The position numbers and the translations under genes are program-made. DNA of 64,000 bases from Streptomyces bambusae. Lineage in GTDB: Bacteria > Actinomycetota > Actinomycetes > Streptomycetales > Streptomycetaceae. The stretch covers positions 36,813 to 100,812 of the forward strand of contig NZ_JAJAUZ010000027.1 of the NCBI RefSeq assembly GCF_020532645.1. Direction: 5' to 3'. Positions within the stretch are counted from its first letter, which is position 1; every line of letters starts with the position of its first letter. Positions 44,330-53,150 of this stretch are shown here, in pieces. The notes beneath the pieces were generated by a model. That model was not told where the DNA came from. It did not search any database and saw only the letters and a list, made by a program, of their open reading frames with translations.

Positions 44330-45780
44330 CCAAGCCCCCGGCGAAACCTGACTGTCGGGGCTCCGCCCCGGACCCCGCGCCTCAAGCGTCGGCGGGGCTG
44401 AGAGGTCGGGGCTCCGCCCCGGACCCCGCGCCTCAAGCGCCGGCGGGGCTGAAAGATCGGGGCTCTGCCCCTGGCCCTGCGCCTCAAGCGTCGGCGGGGC
44501 TTGGGTTCGGGGCTCCGCCCCGAACCCCGGTCCTCGGTCGCGGGACGGGCTTGATCGTGCCCCCAGGCCGGACTTTGGCTGCGGGCTTGGACGTGCCCCC
44601 GGCGCGGACTTTGCCCGGGGGCTGGATGCTGCGGGGGGAAATCCAGCCTCGCCGGCGTTTGAGGCGCGGGGGTGCGGGGGCGGAGCCCCCGGTCTCTGAG
44701 CCCGGCCGGGCCGTCGAGCCGCGCCGGCGTCCGAGGCACGGGGGCCGGGGCGGAGCCCCGGTTCGGGAAGGGGCGGGCAGGGGAAAGGCCCCGCAGGGCC
44801 ACGGCACCACCGTGCTCTGCGCGACCTTCCACCGCCCGGACGGAACCGCCCCCGACCCCACCGCGTACACCGCCCTGCTCACCGCCCTCACCCCCGTCGT
44901 CCAGGCCCTCCCACCCGACACCGCCCTCGCCGACCTCACCCCCGCCCTCCGCTACTTCGCCCGCGACGCCGGCCACCTCGCCGCCCTGCTCCGCGTCAGA
45001 GCCCTCGCCCGCTACGGCGCGGACTGCACCATCGGCGTGGCCGAAAACCCCATGCTGGCCAGGATGGCCGCCCGCCGGGCCGCCCCGGGCCGCACCCTGC
45101 TGGTCCCCGCGGACCCCGACGCCGTGAAGGAGTTCCTCGCGGACCAGCCCGCCACCGCCCTCGACGGCATCGGCCCCGCCACCGCCCGCACCCTCGGCAC
45201 GTACGGCCTCGGCACCGTGGGCCGGATCGCCGCCGCCCCGCTCCCCGCCCTCCAGCGGATCCTCGGCGCGAAGGCCGGCCGCGACGTGTACGAACGCGCC
45301 CACGGCATCGACCGCACCCCGGTCCGCCCCGGCGCCACCGCCCCCTCCCTCGCCGCCGAGCGCCCCTTCGACCGCGACGAGATCGACCCGGCCCGGCACC
45401 GGCGCGCCCTGCTCTCCCTCACCGAGGAACTCGGCGCCCGGCTGCGGGACCGCGGCGAGGCGTGCCGGACGCTGTCCCTCACCGTCCGCTGCGCCGACCG
45501 GACCGCGCTCACCCGTACCCGCACCCTCGCCGAACCCACCGCGCACTCCGCCGACCTCACCGCCACGGCCTACGCGGTGTACGGGGCGCTGGGCCTCCAG
45601 CGGGCCCGGGTCCGCGGCATCAGCATGCGCGCCGAGGGTCTGATCCCGGCCGAACGCGCCGCCCACCAGTTGAGTTTCGACCCCGGCGACGAGAAGTCCC
45701 GCCGCATCGAGGCGGTCGCGGACCGGATCCGGGCGAAGTTCGGCCCCGACGCCATCCGGCGCGGCACCCTGGCCGCCTGA
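44326..45780 (+). CDS. imuB: ImuB-like Y-family polymerase homologue with repeat-derived N-terminal insertion
   Basis: 484 residues. ATG 44326 overlaps the dnaE2 stop. After about eight residues the next 150 are encoded by dispersed repeat DNA (RGSAPDPAPQASAGL three times at a 17-residue period, then other units). The real domain starts near TTVLCATFHRPDG. Palm-like parts follow (VVQALPPDTALADLTPALRYF; VAENPMLARMAARRAAPG), then helix-hairpin-helix GIGPATARTLGTYGL and a little-finger region. The acidic residues of active Y polymerases (such as S-x-D-E-A) are missing, as in ImuB, the non-catalytic adaptor that brings DnaE2 to the beta clamp. No imuA is present in the window. Confidence 0.78.
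   Translation: MTKPPAKPDCRGSAPDPAPQASAGLRGRGSAPDPAPQAPAGLKDRGSAPGPAPQASAGLGFGAPPRTPVLGRGTGLIVPPGRTLAAGLDVPPARTLPGGWMLRGEIQPRRRLRRGGAGAEPPVSEPGRAVEPRRRPRHGGRGGAPVREGAGRGKAPQGHGTTVLCATFHRPDGTAPDPTAYTALLTALTPVVQALPPDTALADLTPALRYFARDAGHLAALLRVRALARYGADCTIGVAENPMLARMAARRAAPGRTLLVPADPDAVKEFLADQPATALDGIGPATARTLGTYGLGTVGRIAAAPLPALQRILGAKAGRDVYERAHGIDRTPVRPGATAPSLAAERPFDRDEIDPARHRRALLSLTEELGARLRDRGEACRTLSLTVRCADRTALTRTRTLAEPTAHSADLTATAYAVYGALGLQRARVRGISMRAEGLIPAERAAHQLSFDPGDEKSRRIEAVADRIRAKFGPDAIRRGTLAA
44355..44768. repeat. Array of dispersed Streptomyces repeats inside the imuB-like gene
   Basis: Three 51-bp tandem units start at 44355, 44406 and 44457, each beginning TCGGGGCTC and holding GCGCCTCAAGC then GGCGGGGCT; a partial fourth starts near 44508. 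Next come two units of about 36 bp centred on GTGCCCCC and CGGACTTTG. Two inverted copies follow at 44643-44690 (core CCGGCGTTTGAGGCGCGGGG) and about 44715-44762. All lengths preserve reading frame. The inverted copy resembles 10517-10563. Confidence 0.87.
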
Positions 45781-45894
45781 AGGCATCCGCAACACCCCTG
45801 TACCTGCCCAAGAGTGACGCCACGCCAGTTTTTACCGGCGCGTAACTTCCCTCTTTTGCTACCCGCCCGTAATTTGGCGGATGCAGCTCACCTT

Positions 45895-45908
45895 GTGATC
45901 CGGATCAC
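45895..45908. promoter_or_regulatory. Palindromic operator candidate upstream of secreted lipase
   Basis: GTGATCCGGATCAC is a perfect 14-bp palindrome. With the preceding T it reads TGTGATCCGGATCAC, close to the TGTGA-N6-TCACA form bound by CRP/FNR proteins and to the reported Streptomyces Crp pattern. It lies 49 bp before the lipase start. The binding protein is inferred only. Confidence 0.4.
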
Positions 45909-45956
45909 GGGCGAATCCCCCATCGCATTTCCCCTTCCCCGCAAGGAGATCACCCG

Positions 45957-46820
45957 ATGCTGCCCTGGAGACGCCTGCTGGGACCCCTCACCGCCCTGAT
46001 GCTGGCGGGAGCCGTCCTCACCCCCACCGCGGCCGCCCAGGCCGCGACCGCCCCCAGCAGCGGCTGGAACAACTGGTCGTGCAAACCGTCCGCCGCCCAC
46101 CCGCGCCCCGTGGTCCTGGTCCACGGCACGCTCGGCAACTCCGTCGACAACTGGCTCGGCTTCGCCCCGTACCTGGTGCACCGCGGCTACTGCGTCTACT
46201 CCCTCGACTACGGGCAGCTGCCCGGTGTGCCCTTCTTCCACGGGCTCGGCCCCATCGAGAAGTCCGCCGGACAGCTCGACGCCTTCGTCGACCGGGTGCT
46301 CGCCGCCACCGGCGCCCCCGAGGCCGACCTCGTCGGCCACTCCCAGGGCGGCATGATGCCGCGCTGGTACCTGAAGTTCCTCGGCGGCGCCGACAAGGTC
46401 AACGCGCTGGTCGGGATCGCCCCCGACAACCACGGCACCACCCTGTCGGGGCTCACGCAGCTGCTGCCGTTCTTCCCCGGCGCCGAGGAACTGATCAGCA
46501 CGGCCACCCCCGGGCTCGCCGACCAGATCGCCGGCTCGGACTTCCTGAACCGGCTCAACGCGGGCGGCGACACCGTCCCCGGGGTCGCGTACACCGTCAT
46601 CGCCACCAAGTACGACGAGGTGGTCACCCCGTACCGGAGCGGCTTCCTGACCGGTCCCGACGTACGCAACATCGTCGTGCAGGACCTGTGCCCGCTGGAC
46701 CTCTCCGAGCACGTGGCGATCGGCCTGACCGACCGGATCGCCTTCCACGCGGCCGAGAACGCCCTCGACCCGGAGCACGCCGAGCGCACGACCTGCGCCT
46801 CGGTGTTCGACACCGACTGA
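45957..46820 (+). CDS. Secreted lipase (alpha/beta hydrolase, EstA/LipA-like)
   Basis: 287 residues from ATG 45957 behind AAGGAG. A signal peptide ends near AQAATAPSS (residue 30). VVLVHGTLGNS is the oxyanion loop and VGHSQGGMMPRWY is the nucleophile elbow with catalytic Ser. The acid Asp is probably in KYDEVVTPY, and the catalytic His in SEHVAIG. Two cysteine pairs (SCKP, DLCPL, TTCAS) suggest disulphides. It fits Streptomyces secreted triacylglycerol lipases. It converges on the LPMO gene. A palindromic operator candidate lies upstream. Confidence 0.87.
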   Translation: MLPWRRLLGPLTALMLAGAVLTPTAAAQAATAPSSGWNNWSCKPSAAHPRPVVLVHGTLGNSVDNWLGFAPYLVHRGYCVYSLDYGQLPGVPFFHGLGPIEKSAGQLDAFVDRVLAATGAPEADLVGHSQGGMMPRWYLKFLGGADKVNALVGIAPDNHGTTLSGLTQLLPFFPGAEELISTATPGLADQIAGSDFLNRLNAGGDTVPGVAYTVIATKYDEVVTPYRSGFLTGPDVRNIVVQDLCPLDLSEHVAIGLTDRIAFHAAENALDPEHAERTTCASVFDTD

Positions 46821-46855
46821 CGCGGGCCGCGCGCCCGGACCGCAAGGCCGCTGCG

Positions 46856-47893
46856 TCAGCGGCCGTGCCGGCCGGCCACGGCCCGCCGCCGGACCGTTGC
46901 GAACAGCACCGCGGCACCGACCGCCAGCGTTCCGGCGCCCGCCACGGCGATCACCGGCGTGGCGGAACCGCTGCCGGTCTCGGCCAGGTCCGCGTCACCG
47001 CCGAGCGGAACGGCACCGCCCTGTGCCACCGGGTCACCGCCCCCGGTGGTGGCGGCGGTGCCCTCCGCCGCCGCGGCCCGGGCGGCCGTACCGGAGCCGG
47101 CGTCGGAGCCGGAGTCCGGGCCGGAGCCGCTGCCGTGGCCGCCCGTCGTACCGTGGCCGCCGTGGCTGCTCCGGCCGGCGTCCTTCCGGATCCGGTCCTC
47201 GTCCGGCGCCTGCGCCGTCGGCCCGGCGGCCGGGGCGGAGCCGGCCGGCGTCTGCGCGCCGCTCCCGCCGCTCTTGCGGAACACCACGTCCGAGCAGGTG
47301 TAGAACGCCTCGGGGCTGTCAGAGCGCTGCCAGATGCTGTACACGAGGTGGCGTCCGGACTTCTTCGGCACGGTGCCCTTGAACACGTAGTCCCCGCCGG
47401 ACAGCCGGGGGTCCGTCACCTTCAGGAACGGCTTGGACTCCAGGTCCGACCACTTCAGCGGCTTCGACGGGTCGTAACCGTCCTTCGTCACGTACAGCGC
47501 GAACGTCCCCCGGTGCGGGGCCGTGGCCTTGTAGCGGAACGTGTGCTTCCCGGCGCTGAGCCGGCTGGCCGGCCAGTCCCGGCGCGGCAGGTCCAGCCCC
47601 CGGTACTTGGCGTTCCCGGCGGAGCACAGCCTGCCGTCGGGGATCAGGCGCTTGTGGTTGCCGGCCGCGTTGGCGATGTTGACCTCGTTCCAGTCGTACA
47701 GCGGCTGCGTCCCGCCCACGCGCACCAGCGCTTTGCAGGCCGCGGACTTCGGCGCCTCGGGGCCCTCCGCGTAGCAGGCGGCCACCCGGCTGACCGGGTC
47801 CGTCATCGAGCCGTGCGCGGCGGCGGGCGCGGCCAGCGCGAGCGGCACGAAACCGAGGGCGGCGACGGCGACGGCCGTGCGACGAGCGGTCAT
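46856..47893 (-). CDS. Lytic polysaccharide monooxygenase (AA10) with LAETG cell-wall sorting signal
   Basis: 345 residues. ATG 47891-47893 has AAGGAG upstream. The signal peptide ends at PAAA, so the mature protein starts with His (HGSMTDPVSR), the first ligand of the copper histidine brace. The AA10 core (about residues 29-205) includes LYDWNEVNIANAAGNH, GKHTFRYKATAPHRGTF (second brace His) and HLVYSIWQRSDS. A Gly/Ser/His-rich linker of about 80 residues follows, then LAETG, a hydrophobic helix and VRRR, a class E-type sortase signal. It would oxidatively cut chitin or cellulose while anchored to the wall. It converges on the lipase gene. Confidence 0.92.
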   Translation of the reverse strand: MTARRTAVAVAALGFVPLALAAPAAAHGSMTDPVSRVAACYAEGPEAPKSAACKALVRVGGTQPLYDWNEVNIANAAGNHKRLIPDGRLCSAGNAKYRGLDLPRRDWPASRLSAGKHTFRYKATAPHRGTFALYVTKDGYDPSKPLKWSDLESKPFLKVTDPRLSGGDYVFKGTVPKKSGRHLVYSIWQRSDSPEAFYTCSDVVFRKSGGSGAQTPAGSAPAAGPTAQAPDEDRIRKDAGRSSHGGHGTTGGHGSGSGPDSGSDAGSGTAARAAAAEGTAATTGGGDPVAQGGAVPLGGDADLAETGSGSATPVIAVAGAGTLAVGAAVLFATVRRRAVAGRHGR

Positions 47894-48115
47894 GGAGGTT
47901 CTCCTTCGGGCGGCGCAAGGGTGCTGCCGGGTGGCCCGGCACAAGGTCTGCGACACGCAAGCTAGCCGTCCGGAGCCCCCCGGAACGGGCCCCGGAGCCG
48001 CCCGGAGAGATCCTTACGACGCACTTAAGGCAGGGGTAAGCGGGGGATCAGACTCGGCCCCCCGAAGGCCGTTCCCCGGCCCTCCCGCACCCGTCGCCCG
48101 CGCCCGTCCGCCCCC

Positions 48116-49981
48116 TCAGCCCGTCGGCATGACGAAGCGGCGGACCACCTCGAAGCTGAGGTTGCCGTAGCCGGTGAAGAAGGGGGCGGCGGTCAGTTCG
48201 GTGGCCACGGCCTCGTCGCGGGAGACCACCCGGCTCGCCCGGGCCGTGCGGTCCAGGTCAGGTCCCTGCGAGCGGCCCAGCCGGGCGGTGCGCACCACCC
48301 CGTCCGCGACGACCTCCAGGAAGCAGTCCCACAGGCCCGGGCCGATCGGCGCGCCCCCGTCGAGCACCGCCAGCTGCACGTCCGCACGGAACCCGGCCAT
48401 CCCCAGGTCCACGCCCCGCTTCTCGCCGTCCGCCGCCAGGTCCGGCGCCGGGACCGCCGTCGCGGGCACCCGGTGCTCGCGGCCCGTCGCCCGCTCCCGC
48501 AGCAGCAGCCGGCTCTCCATCCGCCCGGTGCCCAGGCCCTCGACGTACCCGTGGCCGGTCAGCCGGACCCGGCCGTCCTTCCAGCTCATCCCGTTCAGCC
48601 TGTGCCGGGCCTTCAGCTTCTCCGTGACGTCGTACAGCTTGTCCGGCAGCCCCGCCCGCGGGTCCCGGAACAGGGGGAAGCGCCGGTACGCCCGCCCGTT
48701 CTCGGCGAACAGCTCCGCAGGCTGCTCCGCCGGGTCGTACGCGGCCAGCTCGGCGAACGCGTCGAACTTGCCCTGCGTGAAGCAGTACAGCCGCAGCAGG
48801 TCCAGCGCGGACAGCTCACCGGCCATGTCCGGGGTCCAGTACGCCTCGCACAGCGCCCGCCCCCGCTGGTAGACCTCCGAGGTGTACGCGGGGTCCACCC
48901 CGTACACCCGGGCCGCCGGGATCAGCGCCTTGCCCACCATGTTCCGGAAGTGCCGGCCCAGCATCCGGCGGCGGCCCACCGGGTCCGAGACCCGGTCCGA
49001 CACCATCCGCATGACCCGCTCGATGTGCTGGATGCTCTCGTTCGCCGTCCGGTGCCGGGCCGTGATGTTCTGCCCGTCCTCGCGGCGCCGCAGGTAGTAG
49101 CAGTCGTAGTCGCCGACCACGGAGATCCGCTCGGCGGCCAGGTAGGCGGCCGTCACGAACAGCTGGTCCTCGCCGAACCACAGGTCCTCCGGGTAGCGGA
49201 TGCCGTCCCGCTCCAGGACCTCCCGGCGGTACAGCTTCGCGCTGTGCAGCGACCTGTACACCTCCGAGGTGTACAGGTCGGCCCGCTCCGCGTGCCTGTG
49301 CGCCTTCTCGGCGACCGACCGGCCCAGCCCGACCGCCTTGCCGAGCACGACGTCGCTGCCTTGCTCCTCGGCCATGGCCAGCAGCCGCTCCAGGGTCTCC
49401 GTGCCCAGGTAGTCGTCCGAGTCGACGACGTACACGTAGCGGCCGCGGGCCAGGTCCAGCGCCCGGTTGCGGGGCACGCTCGGCCCGCCCGTGTTCGCCT
49501 GGTGCAGCACCCGGAACTGCGGGTGCTGCGCGGCGAACCGGTCCAGCTCGGCCCCGCTGCCGTCGGTGGAGCCGTCGTTGACCGCGATCACCTCGATCCG
49601 GTCGAGGCCCAGCGACTGGCCGACCACCGAGTCCAGGCACTCCGTGAGGTACGGCATCGCGTTGTAGACCGCGATGATCACGGACACGTCCGGGACGGCG
49701 GCGTCAGGCGCCTTCACCGGCTCGGGCACCGGCGCCGGCGAAGGCACGTCCGGCGTCCGCGGCATCTCCGGCACCCCCGGCGCGGCGACCGGCACCAGCC
49801 CCGCCGGGGGGACCGGCCGGGCCGGCGGCACCGCGAACGGCCCCGGCGGCACGGGCCCGCCCGCCCCCGGGAACGGCATCCCGGCGGAACCCGGCGCGGG
49901 GAACGGCGGCGGGACGGGAACGTGCGACAGGGGTCCGTTCGGGCCGCCCGGCAGGGGTGCGTGAGGGGGGAAGGAGCTCAT
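48116..49981 (-). CDS. Glycosyltransferase family 2 protein with proline-rich N-terminus
   Basis: 621 residues from ATG 49979-49981. The first about 90 residues are a Pro/Gly/Val-rich, probably disordered tail. Residues about 98-330 are a GT-A domain: VSVIIAVYNAMPYLTECLDS, EVIAVNDGSTDGS and VYVVDSDDYLG, with the D-x-D motif. The rest is helical with a C-terminal beta region (TGREHRVPATAVP, TARLGRSQGPD) like the TagF/TarQ-associated modules of teichoic-acid-type glycosyltransferases. It probably transfers sugar in wall polymer synthesis; no glycan cluster surrounds it. The start codon and upstream codons read as intergenic sequence beyond ATG 49981. Confidence 0.82.
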   Translation of the reverse strand: MSSFPPHAPLPGGPNGPLSHVPVPPPFPAPGSAGMPFPGAGGPVPPGPFAVPPARPVPPAGLVPVAAPGVPEMPRTPDVPSPAPVPEPVKAPDAAVPDVSVIIAVYNAMPYLTECLDSVVGQSLGLDRIEVIAVNDGSTDGSGAELDRFAAQHPQFRVLHQANTGGPSVPRNRALDLARGRYVYVVDSDDYLGTETLERLLAMAEEQGSDVVLGKAVGLGRSVAEKAHRHAERADLYTSEVYRSLHSAKLYRREVLERDGIRYPEDLWFGEDQLFVTAAYLAAERISVVGDYDCYYLRRREDGQNITARHRTANESIQHIERVMRMVSDRVSDPVGRRRMLGRHFRNMVGKALIPAARVYGVDPAYTSEVYQRGRALCEAYWTPDMAGELSALDLLRLYCFTQGKFDAFAELAAYDPAEQPAELFAENGRAYRRFPLFRDPRAGLPDKLYDVTEKLKARHRLNGMSWKDGRVRLTGHGYVEGLGTGRMESRLLLRERATGREHRVPATAVPAPDLAADGEKRGVDLGMAGFRADVQLAVLDGGAPIGPGLWDCFLEVVADGVVRTARLGRSQGPDLDRTARASRVVSRDEAVATELTAAPFFTGYGNLSFEVVRRFVMPTG

Positions 49982-50048
49982 GTGCCGGGACCACTCGTTT
50001 CTGCGCTTCGGGTACGGACCATCAACAGAAAGTATGGACCTACGCTCA

Positions 50049-50567
50049 TCACGCCGGTTCGGCGGCCGCCCCCAGGGCACCCAGGGCGCCCGGCCCGCCC
50101 CGGCGGGCCAGCTCCTCCAGCTCGTCCAGCGCCGCCACCGCGCGGGCCGCCGCCTCCGGGTCCCGGGCCGCCAGACCGCTCGCCGCGAACTCGTCCTCGT
50201 CCAGCCGCAGCACCTGCGAGCCGTCCGCCGACACCCACAGGTCGAGGTCCAGGTCCTCCACCCGGACCTCGCCGTCCGCCACGACCGCCGGCCGGGTCAC
50301 GTCGCAGTACCAGCCCTTCAGCTCCCCGGCCCCGGTGCGCACCTCCTTCACCGCGTACCAGCGGTCGCGCCAGAAGTGCTCGGTGAACACGTCACCCGGC
50401 TCGAACCGTACGAAGCCGAAGTCGCGCACCCCCTCCGCCGCCCACGGGGCCCGCACGCTGATCCGGCTGCCGTCGTCCGCGAGCAGCCCCGCCGAGTACC
50501 GGATCTTGATCCGGCCGGCCTTGCTCAGCTCCACGGTGACCGTGTCCTGCACCTGCGTCTCCTCCAT
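50049..50567 (-). CDS. DUF402 domain protein
   Basis: 172 residues. ATG 50565-50567 overlaps the stop of the upstream GNAT gene (ATGA). The core FEPGDVFTEHFWRDRWYAVKEVRT, then GWYCDVTRPAVV and DLDLDLWVSADG, is the DUF402 fold, known from FAU-1 and cytosolic ribonuclease/phosphatase-like proteins; Trp, Tyr and paired Asp residues are conserved and could bind metal-nucleotide. A C-terminal helix is Ala/Glu-rich. Probably a small nucleotide phosphatase, but activity is not deducible. Translation is coupled to the GNAT gene. Confidence 0.82.
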   Translation of the reverse strand: MEETQVQDTVTVELSKAGRIKIRYSAGLLADDGSRISVRAPWAAEGVRDFGFVRFEPGDVFTEHFWRDRWYAVKEVRTGAGELKGWYCDVTRPAVVADGEVRVEDLDLDLWVSADGSQVLRLDEDEFAASGLAARDPEAAARAVAALDELEELARRGGPGALGALGAAAEPA

Positions 50568-51499
50568 CACGCGCCTCCCAGCGCCTTCGCGTACCGCACC
50601 TCGGTGGCGCAGACCTCGTATCCGAACCAGTCGTTGACCGCGAGCATCGGCGCGTTCCCGGTGTCGTTCCCGGTGAACGCCTCCGTACAGCCCGCCAGGG
50701 CCGCCTTCCGCAGCGCCTCGTGCTTGACGATCCGGGCGAGCCCGCGGCCGCGGAACGCCCGCCGGGTGCCGGTCATGGCCGAGGAGTAGCGCCCTGCGCC
50801 GTCGGTGCGCGCCGCGCTGAACGCGGCCGGCTCGCCGTCGACCAGCGCCACCGTGGTCAGCTCCCGGTCCAGCTCGGGGTCCTCCCAGGTGTCCCGGAGC
50901 CACTGCGCGTAGTCGTCCAGCCGGGTCCCGATGTCGCCCGGCTCGTCCAGGGTGGTCTCGGAGTCCAGCAGGAACAGCGGCCGCGGGTCGGCGGCGAACT
51001 CGGCCGCCGAGCGCAGCACCACCCCGGCGGGCAGCGGCGGCCGCTCGGGCAGGGTGCGCTCCGCGAGGCCGAGGCGCAGGAAGTGGGCCGAGCGGCCCTC
51101 CGCATAGCCGAGGTCTTCGACGACGGCCCGCTCCGCCGGATCGTCGGGGATCCACGTGTACACGGCGCGGGCTCCCAGGGCGGCCAGGTACTCCTCGGCG
51201 GTGGACCGCAGCAGTCCGGCGGCGGTGTGGTGCGCGCCGGGGAGCACGTAGGAGTTGACGAAGGCCTGTCCGGGCTCGTCGCTGTCGTAGGCGAGGCCGG
51301 CCTGCGCGGTGCCGACCACCGCGCCGTCCTCCTCGGCGACCAGCACCCGGTGGTGCTCATCGGGGTGGGCGGACTCCAGCTCGAAGGCCACCCCGGCCAC
51401 CGTGGAGATCATGAAGGGGAGTGCGGCACGGCGCACCCGGACGACGGCCCCGGTGTCTGCGGCGTCGCCGGGGCGGAGATCACGGACGATGACGGTCAT
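50567..51499 (-). CDS. GNAT acetyltransferase with two GNAT domains
   Basis: 310 residues from ATG 51497-51499. The first half (residues 1-150) has RPGDAADTGAVVRVRRAALP and AGLLRSTAEEYLAALGA. The second half carries the CoA-binding motif A, MTGTRRAFRGRGLARIVKHEALRKA (split here at about residues 258-282), and ends NDWFGYEVCATEVRYAK. Motif A in the second half identifies it as active; the first half lacks the R-G-x-G-x-A signature and is probably degenerate. Substrates of such tandem GNAT proteins include antibiotics and small amines. It is followed by DUF402 in a four-base overlap. Confidence 0.82.
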   Translation of the reverse strand: MTVIVRDLRPGDAADTGAVVRVRRAALPFMISTVAGVAFELESAHPDEHHRVLVAEEDGAVVGTAQAGLAYDSDEPGQAFVNSYVLPGAHHTAAGLLRSTAEEYLAALGARAVYTWIPDDPAERAVVEDLGYAEGRSAHFLRLGLAERTLPERPPLPAGVVLRSAAEFAADPRPLFLLDSETTLDEPGDIGTRLDDYAQWLRDTWEDPELDRELTTVALVDGEPAAFSAARTDGAGRYSSAMTGTRRAFRGRGLARIVKHEALRKAALAGCTEAFTGNDTGNAPMLAVNDWFGYEVCATEVRYAKALGGA

Positions 51500-51569
51500 G
51501 TGGTCCGACGCTACGTCCGGCCTGGCCGGCGCGCCTCCGAATTTCCGGCCCGTGCGCGAGAATCGCCCG

Positions 51570-51959
51570 GTGACCTCGAAGAGCGTGAGCCTGAAGATCT
51601 CCGTCGACCCGGCCGGAGCCACCGCCCCCTACGAGCAGCTGCGGGCCCAGATCGCCGGGCAGGCGCGCACCGGCCGGCTGCCCGTCGGCTTCCGGCTGCC
51701 GACCGTGCGCGGTCTCGCGGAGGAACTCGGCCTGGCCGCCAACACGGTGGCCAAGGCGTACAAGGCGCTGGAGGCGGACGGGGTGATCGAGACCCGCGGC
51801 CGCAACGGCACGTTCATCGCCGCCGCCGGCGACACCGCCGCCCGCGAGGCGGCCGCCGCGGCCCAGGCGTTCGCGGACCGCGCGCACCGCCTCGGGCTCC
51901 CGCAGGACGAGGCCCTCGCGCTGGCCGCGGACGCCCTCAGGGCCCGGTACGCGGGCTGA
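51570..51959 (+). CDS. GntR family regulator (YtrA-like, short)
   Basis: 129 residues from GTG 51570; GTG 51552 is in frame upstream. APYEQLRAQIAGQARTGRLP, GFRLPTVRGLAEELGLAANT and VAKAYKALEADGVIETRG form a GntR winged helix-turn-helix of about 70 residues. The C-terminal part is a short dimerising helix of about 45 residues, as in the YtrA subfamily, which usually controls adjacent ABC transporters; none is here. It diverges from the GNAT-DUF402 pair with a 70-bp gap, so that operon is the likely target. Confidence 0.87.
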   Translation: MTSKSVSLKISVDPAGATAPYEQLRAQIAGQARTGRLPVGFRLPTVRGLAEELGLAANTVAKAYKALEADGVIETRGRNGTFIAAAGDTAAREAAAAAQAFADRAHRLGLPQDEALALAADALRARYAG

Positions 51960-52046
51960 CCGCGGGCCGGGCCCCGGTCCTTGCCGGTACGGCCCGGCGA
52001 CTGCGGGCAGGCAGGCCCCCGGTTCCTGCGGGCCGGGTTCCCGGAC

Positions 52047-53150
52047 CTACAGGTACAGCCCGGCGTCCGTGGCCGCCGGCTGGGCCGGGACCGACGCCGG
52101 GCCGGTGCCGCGGCGCAGGGCGAACAGCTCGGCCAGGGTGGCCCCTTCGCGGGAGACGCCCTCCTCGCCGCCCAGCCAGTCCACCGCCTCCCGGTGGCTG
52201 AGCCGGCCCACCTCGATCCGGGCGAGACAGCGGCCTGGCCGCACCACCGCGGGGTGCAGCCGCTCCAGGTCCTCGTTGGTGGTCACGCCCACCAGCACGT
52301 TGCGGCCCTGGCCGAGCAGCCCGTCCGTCAGGTTCAGCAGGCGGGACAGCGCCTGCCCGGCGGTGTGCCGGGCCTCGCCGCGGATCAGCTCGTCGCAGTC
52401 CTCCAGGAGCAGCAGCCGCCAGCGGCCCCGCGAGGTGCCCTCGTCCTCGCCGATGGCGATGTCCATCAGGTATCCGACGTCGTTGAACAGCCGTTCCGGG
52501 TCGAGGACGCAGTCCACCTGGCACCAGTCGCGCCAGGACCGCGCGAGGGTGCGCAGCGCCGAGGTCTTGCCGGTGCCCGGTGGTCCGTGGAGCAGCAGCA
52601 GCCGGCCGGCGATGTCGTCCGGGGTGACCTTCATCAGCCGGTCCATGGCCTCGGCCACCGGGGCCGTGTAGTTGGGCCGGACCTCCGCCCAGGTGCCGGC
52701 CGCGATCTGCCGGGTGGTGCGGTGCGGGCCGCGCCGGGGGGAGACGTACCAGAAGCCCATGGTGACGTTCTCGGGCTGCGGTTCGGGCTCGTCCTGGGCG
52801 CCGTCGGTGGCCAGGCTGAGGACGGAGGCGGCGAGTTCGTCGGTGACGGCGGTGACCGTGACGTCGGCGCCGCGGTTCCAGCGCGAGACCAGCAGGGTCC
52901 ACCCCTCGCCCTCGGCGAGCGTCGCGCTGCGGTCGGTGTCCTTGGTGGCGCGCAGCACCCGGGCCTCCGGAGGCAGCAGCGTGGCCCCGGACTTGACCCG
53001 TTCGATCGTGACGCTGTGCGAGTACGGCTGCTCGCCGGTGGCGAACCGGCCGAGGAAGAGGGCGTCGACGACGTCCGACGGGGAGTCGCTGTCGTCGACC
53101 CCGAGCCGGATCGGCAGGGCGTGCTGCGGGTCCTGAGGCGTGGCTGACAT
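52047..53150 (-). CDS. AAA ATPase of the DUF5925-containing type
   Basis: 367 residues from ATG 53148-53150; ATG 53157-53159 is equally possible. The N-terminal about 150 residues, with VSRWNRGADVTVTAVTDELA, form a domain of unknown function (DUF5925). The AAA module has LLLLHGPPGTGKTSALRTLA (Walker A), WRLLLLEDCDELI (Walker B), and the sensor-like NVLVGVTTNEDLERLHPAVVRPGR, the pattern of the classical AAA family (FtsH/CDC48-like hexamers) and of MoxR-like helpers. The role is unknown; the neighbours do not suggest one. It converges on the GntR gene. Confidence 0.82.
   Translation of the reverse strand: MSATPQDPQHALPIRLGVDDSDSPSDVVDALFLGRFATGEQPYSHSVTIERVKSGATLLPPEARVLRATKDTDRSATLAEGEGWTLLVSRWNRGADVTVTAVTDELAASVLSLATDGAQDEPEPQPENVTMGFWYVSPRRGPHRTTRQIAAGTWAEVRPNYTAPVAEAMDRLMKVTPDDIAGRLLLLHGPPGTGKTSALRTLARSWRDWCQVDCVLDPERLFNDVGYLMDIAIGEDEGTSRGRWRLLLLEDCDELIRGEARHTAGQALSRLLNLTDGLLGQGRNVLVGVTTNEDLERLHPAVVRPGRCLARIEVGRLSHREAVDWLGGEEGVSREGATLAELFALRRGTGPASVPAQPAATDAGLYL

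Noticed and set aside
44355..44520. CRISPR array
   Set aside because: The 51-bp units are contiguous and share nearly all their sequence; there are no unique spacers or cas genes. They are dispersed Streptomyces repeats read in frame.
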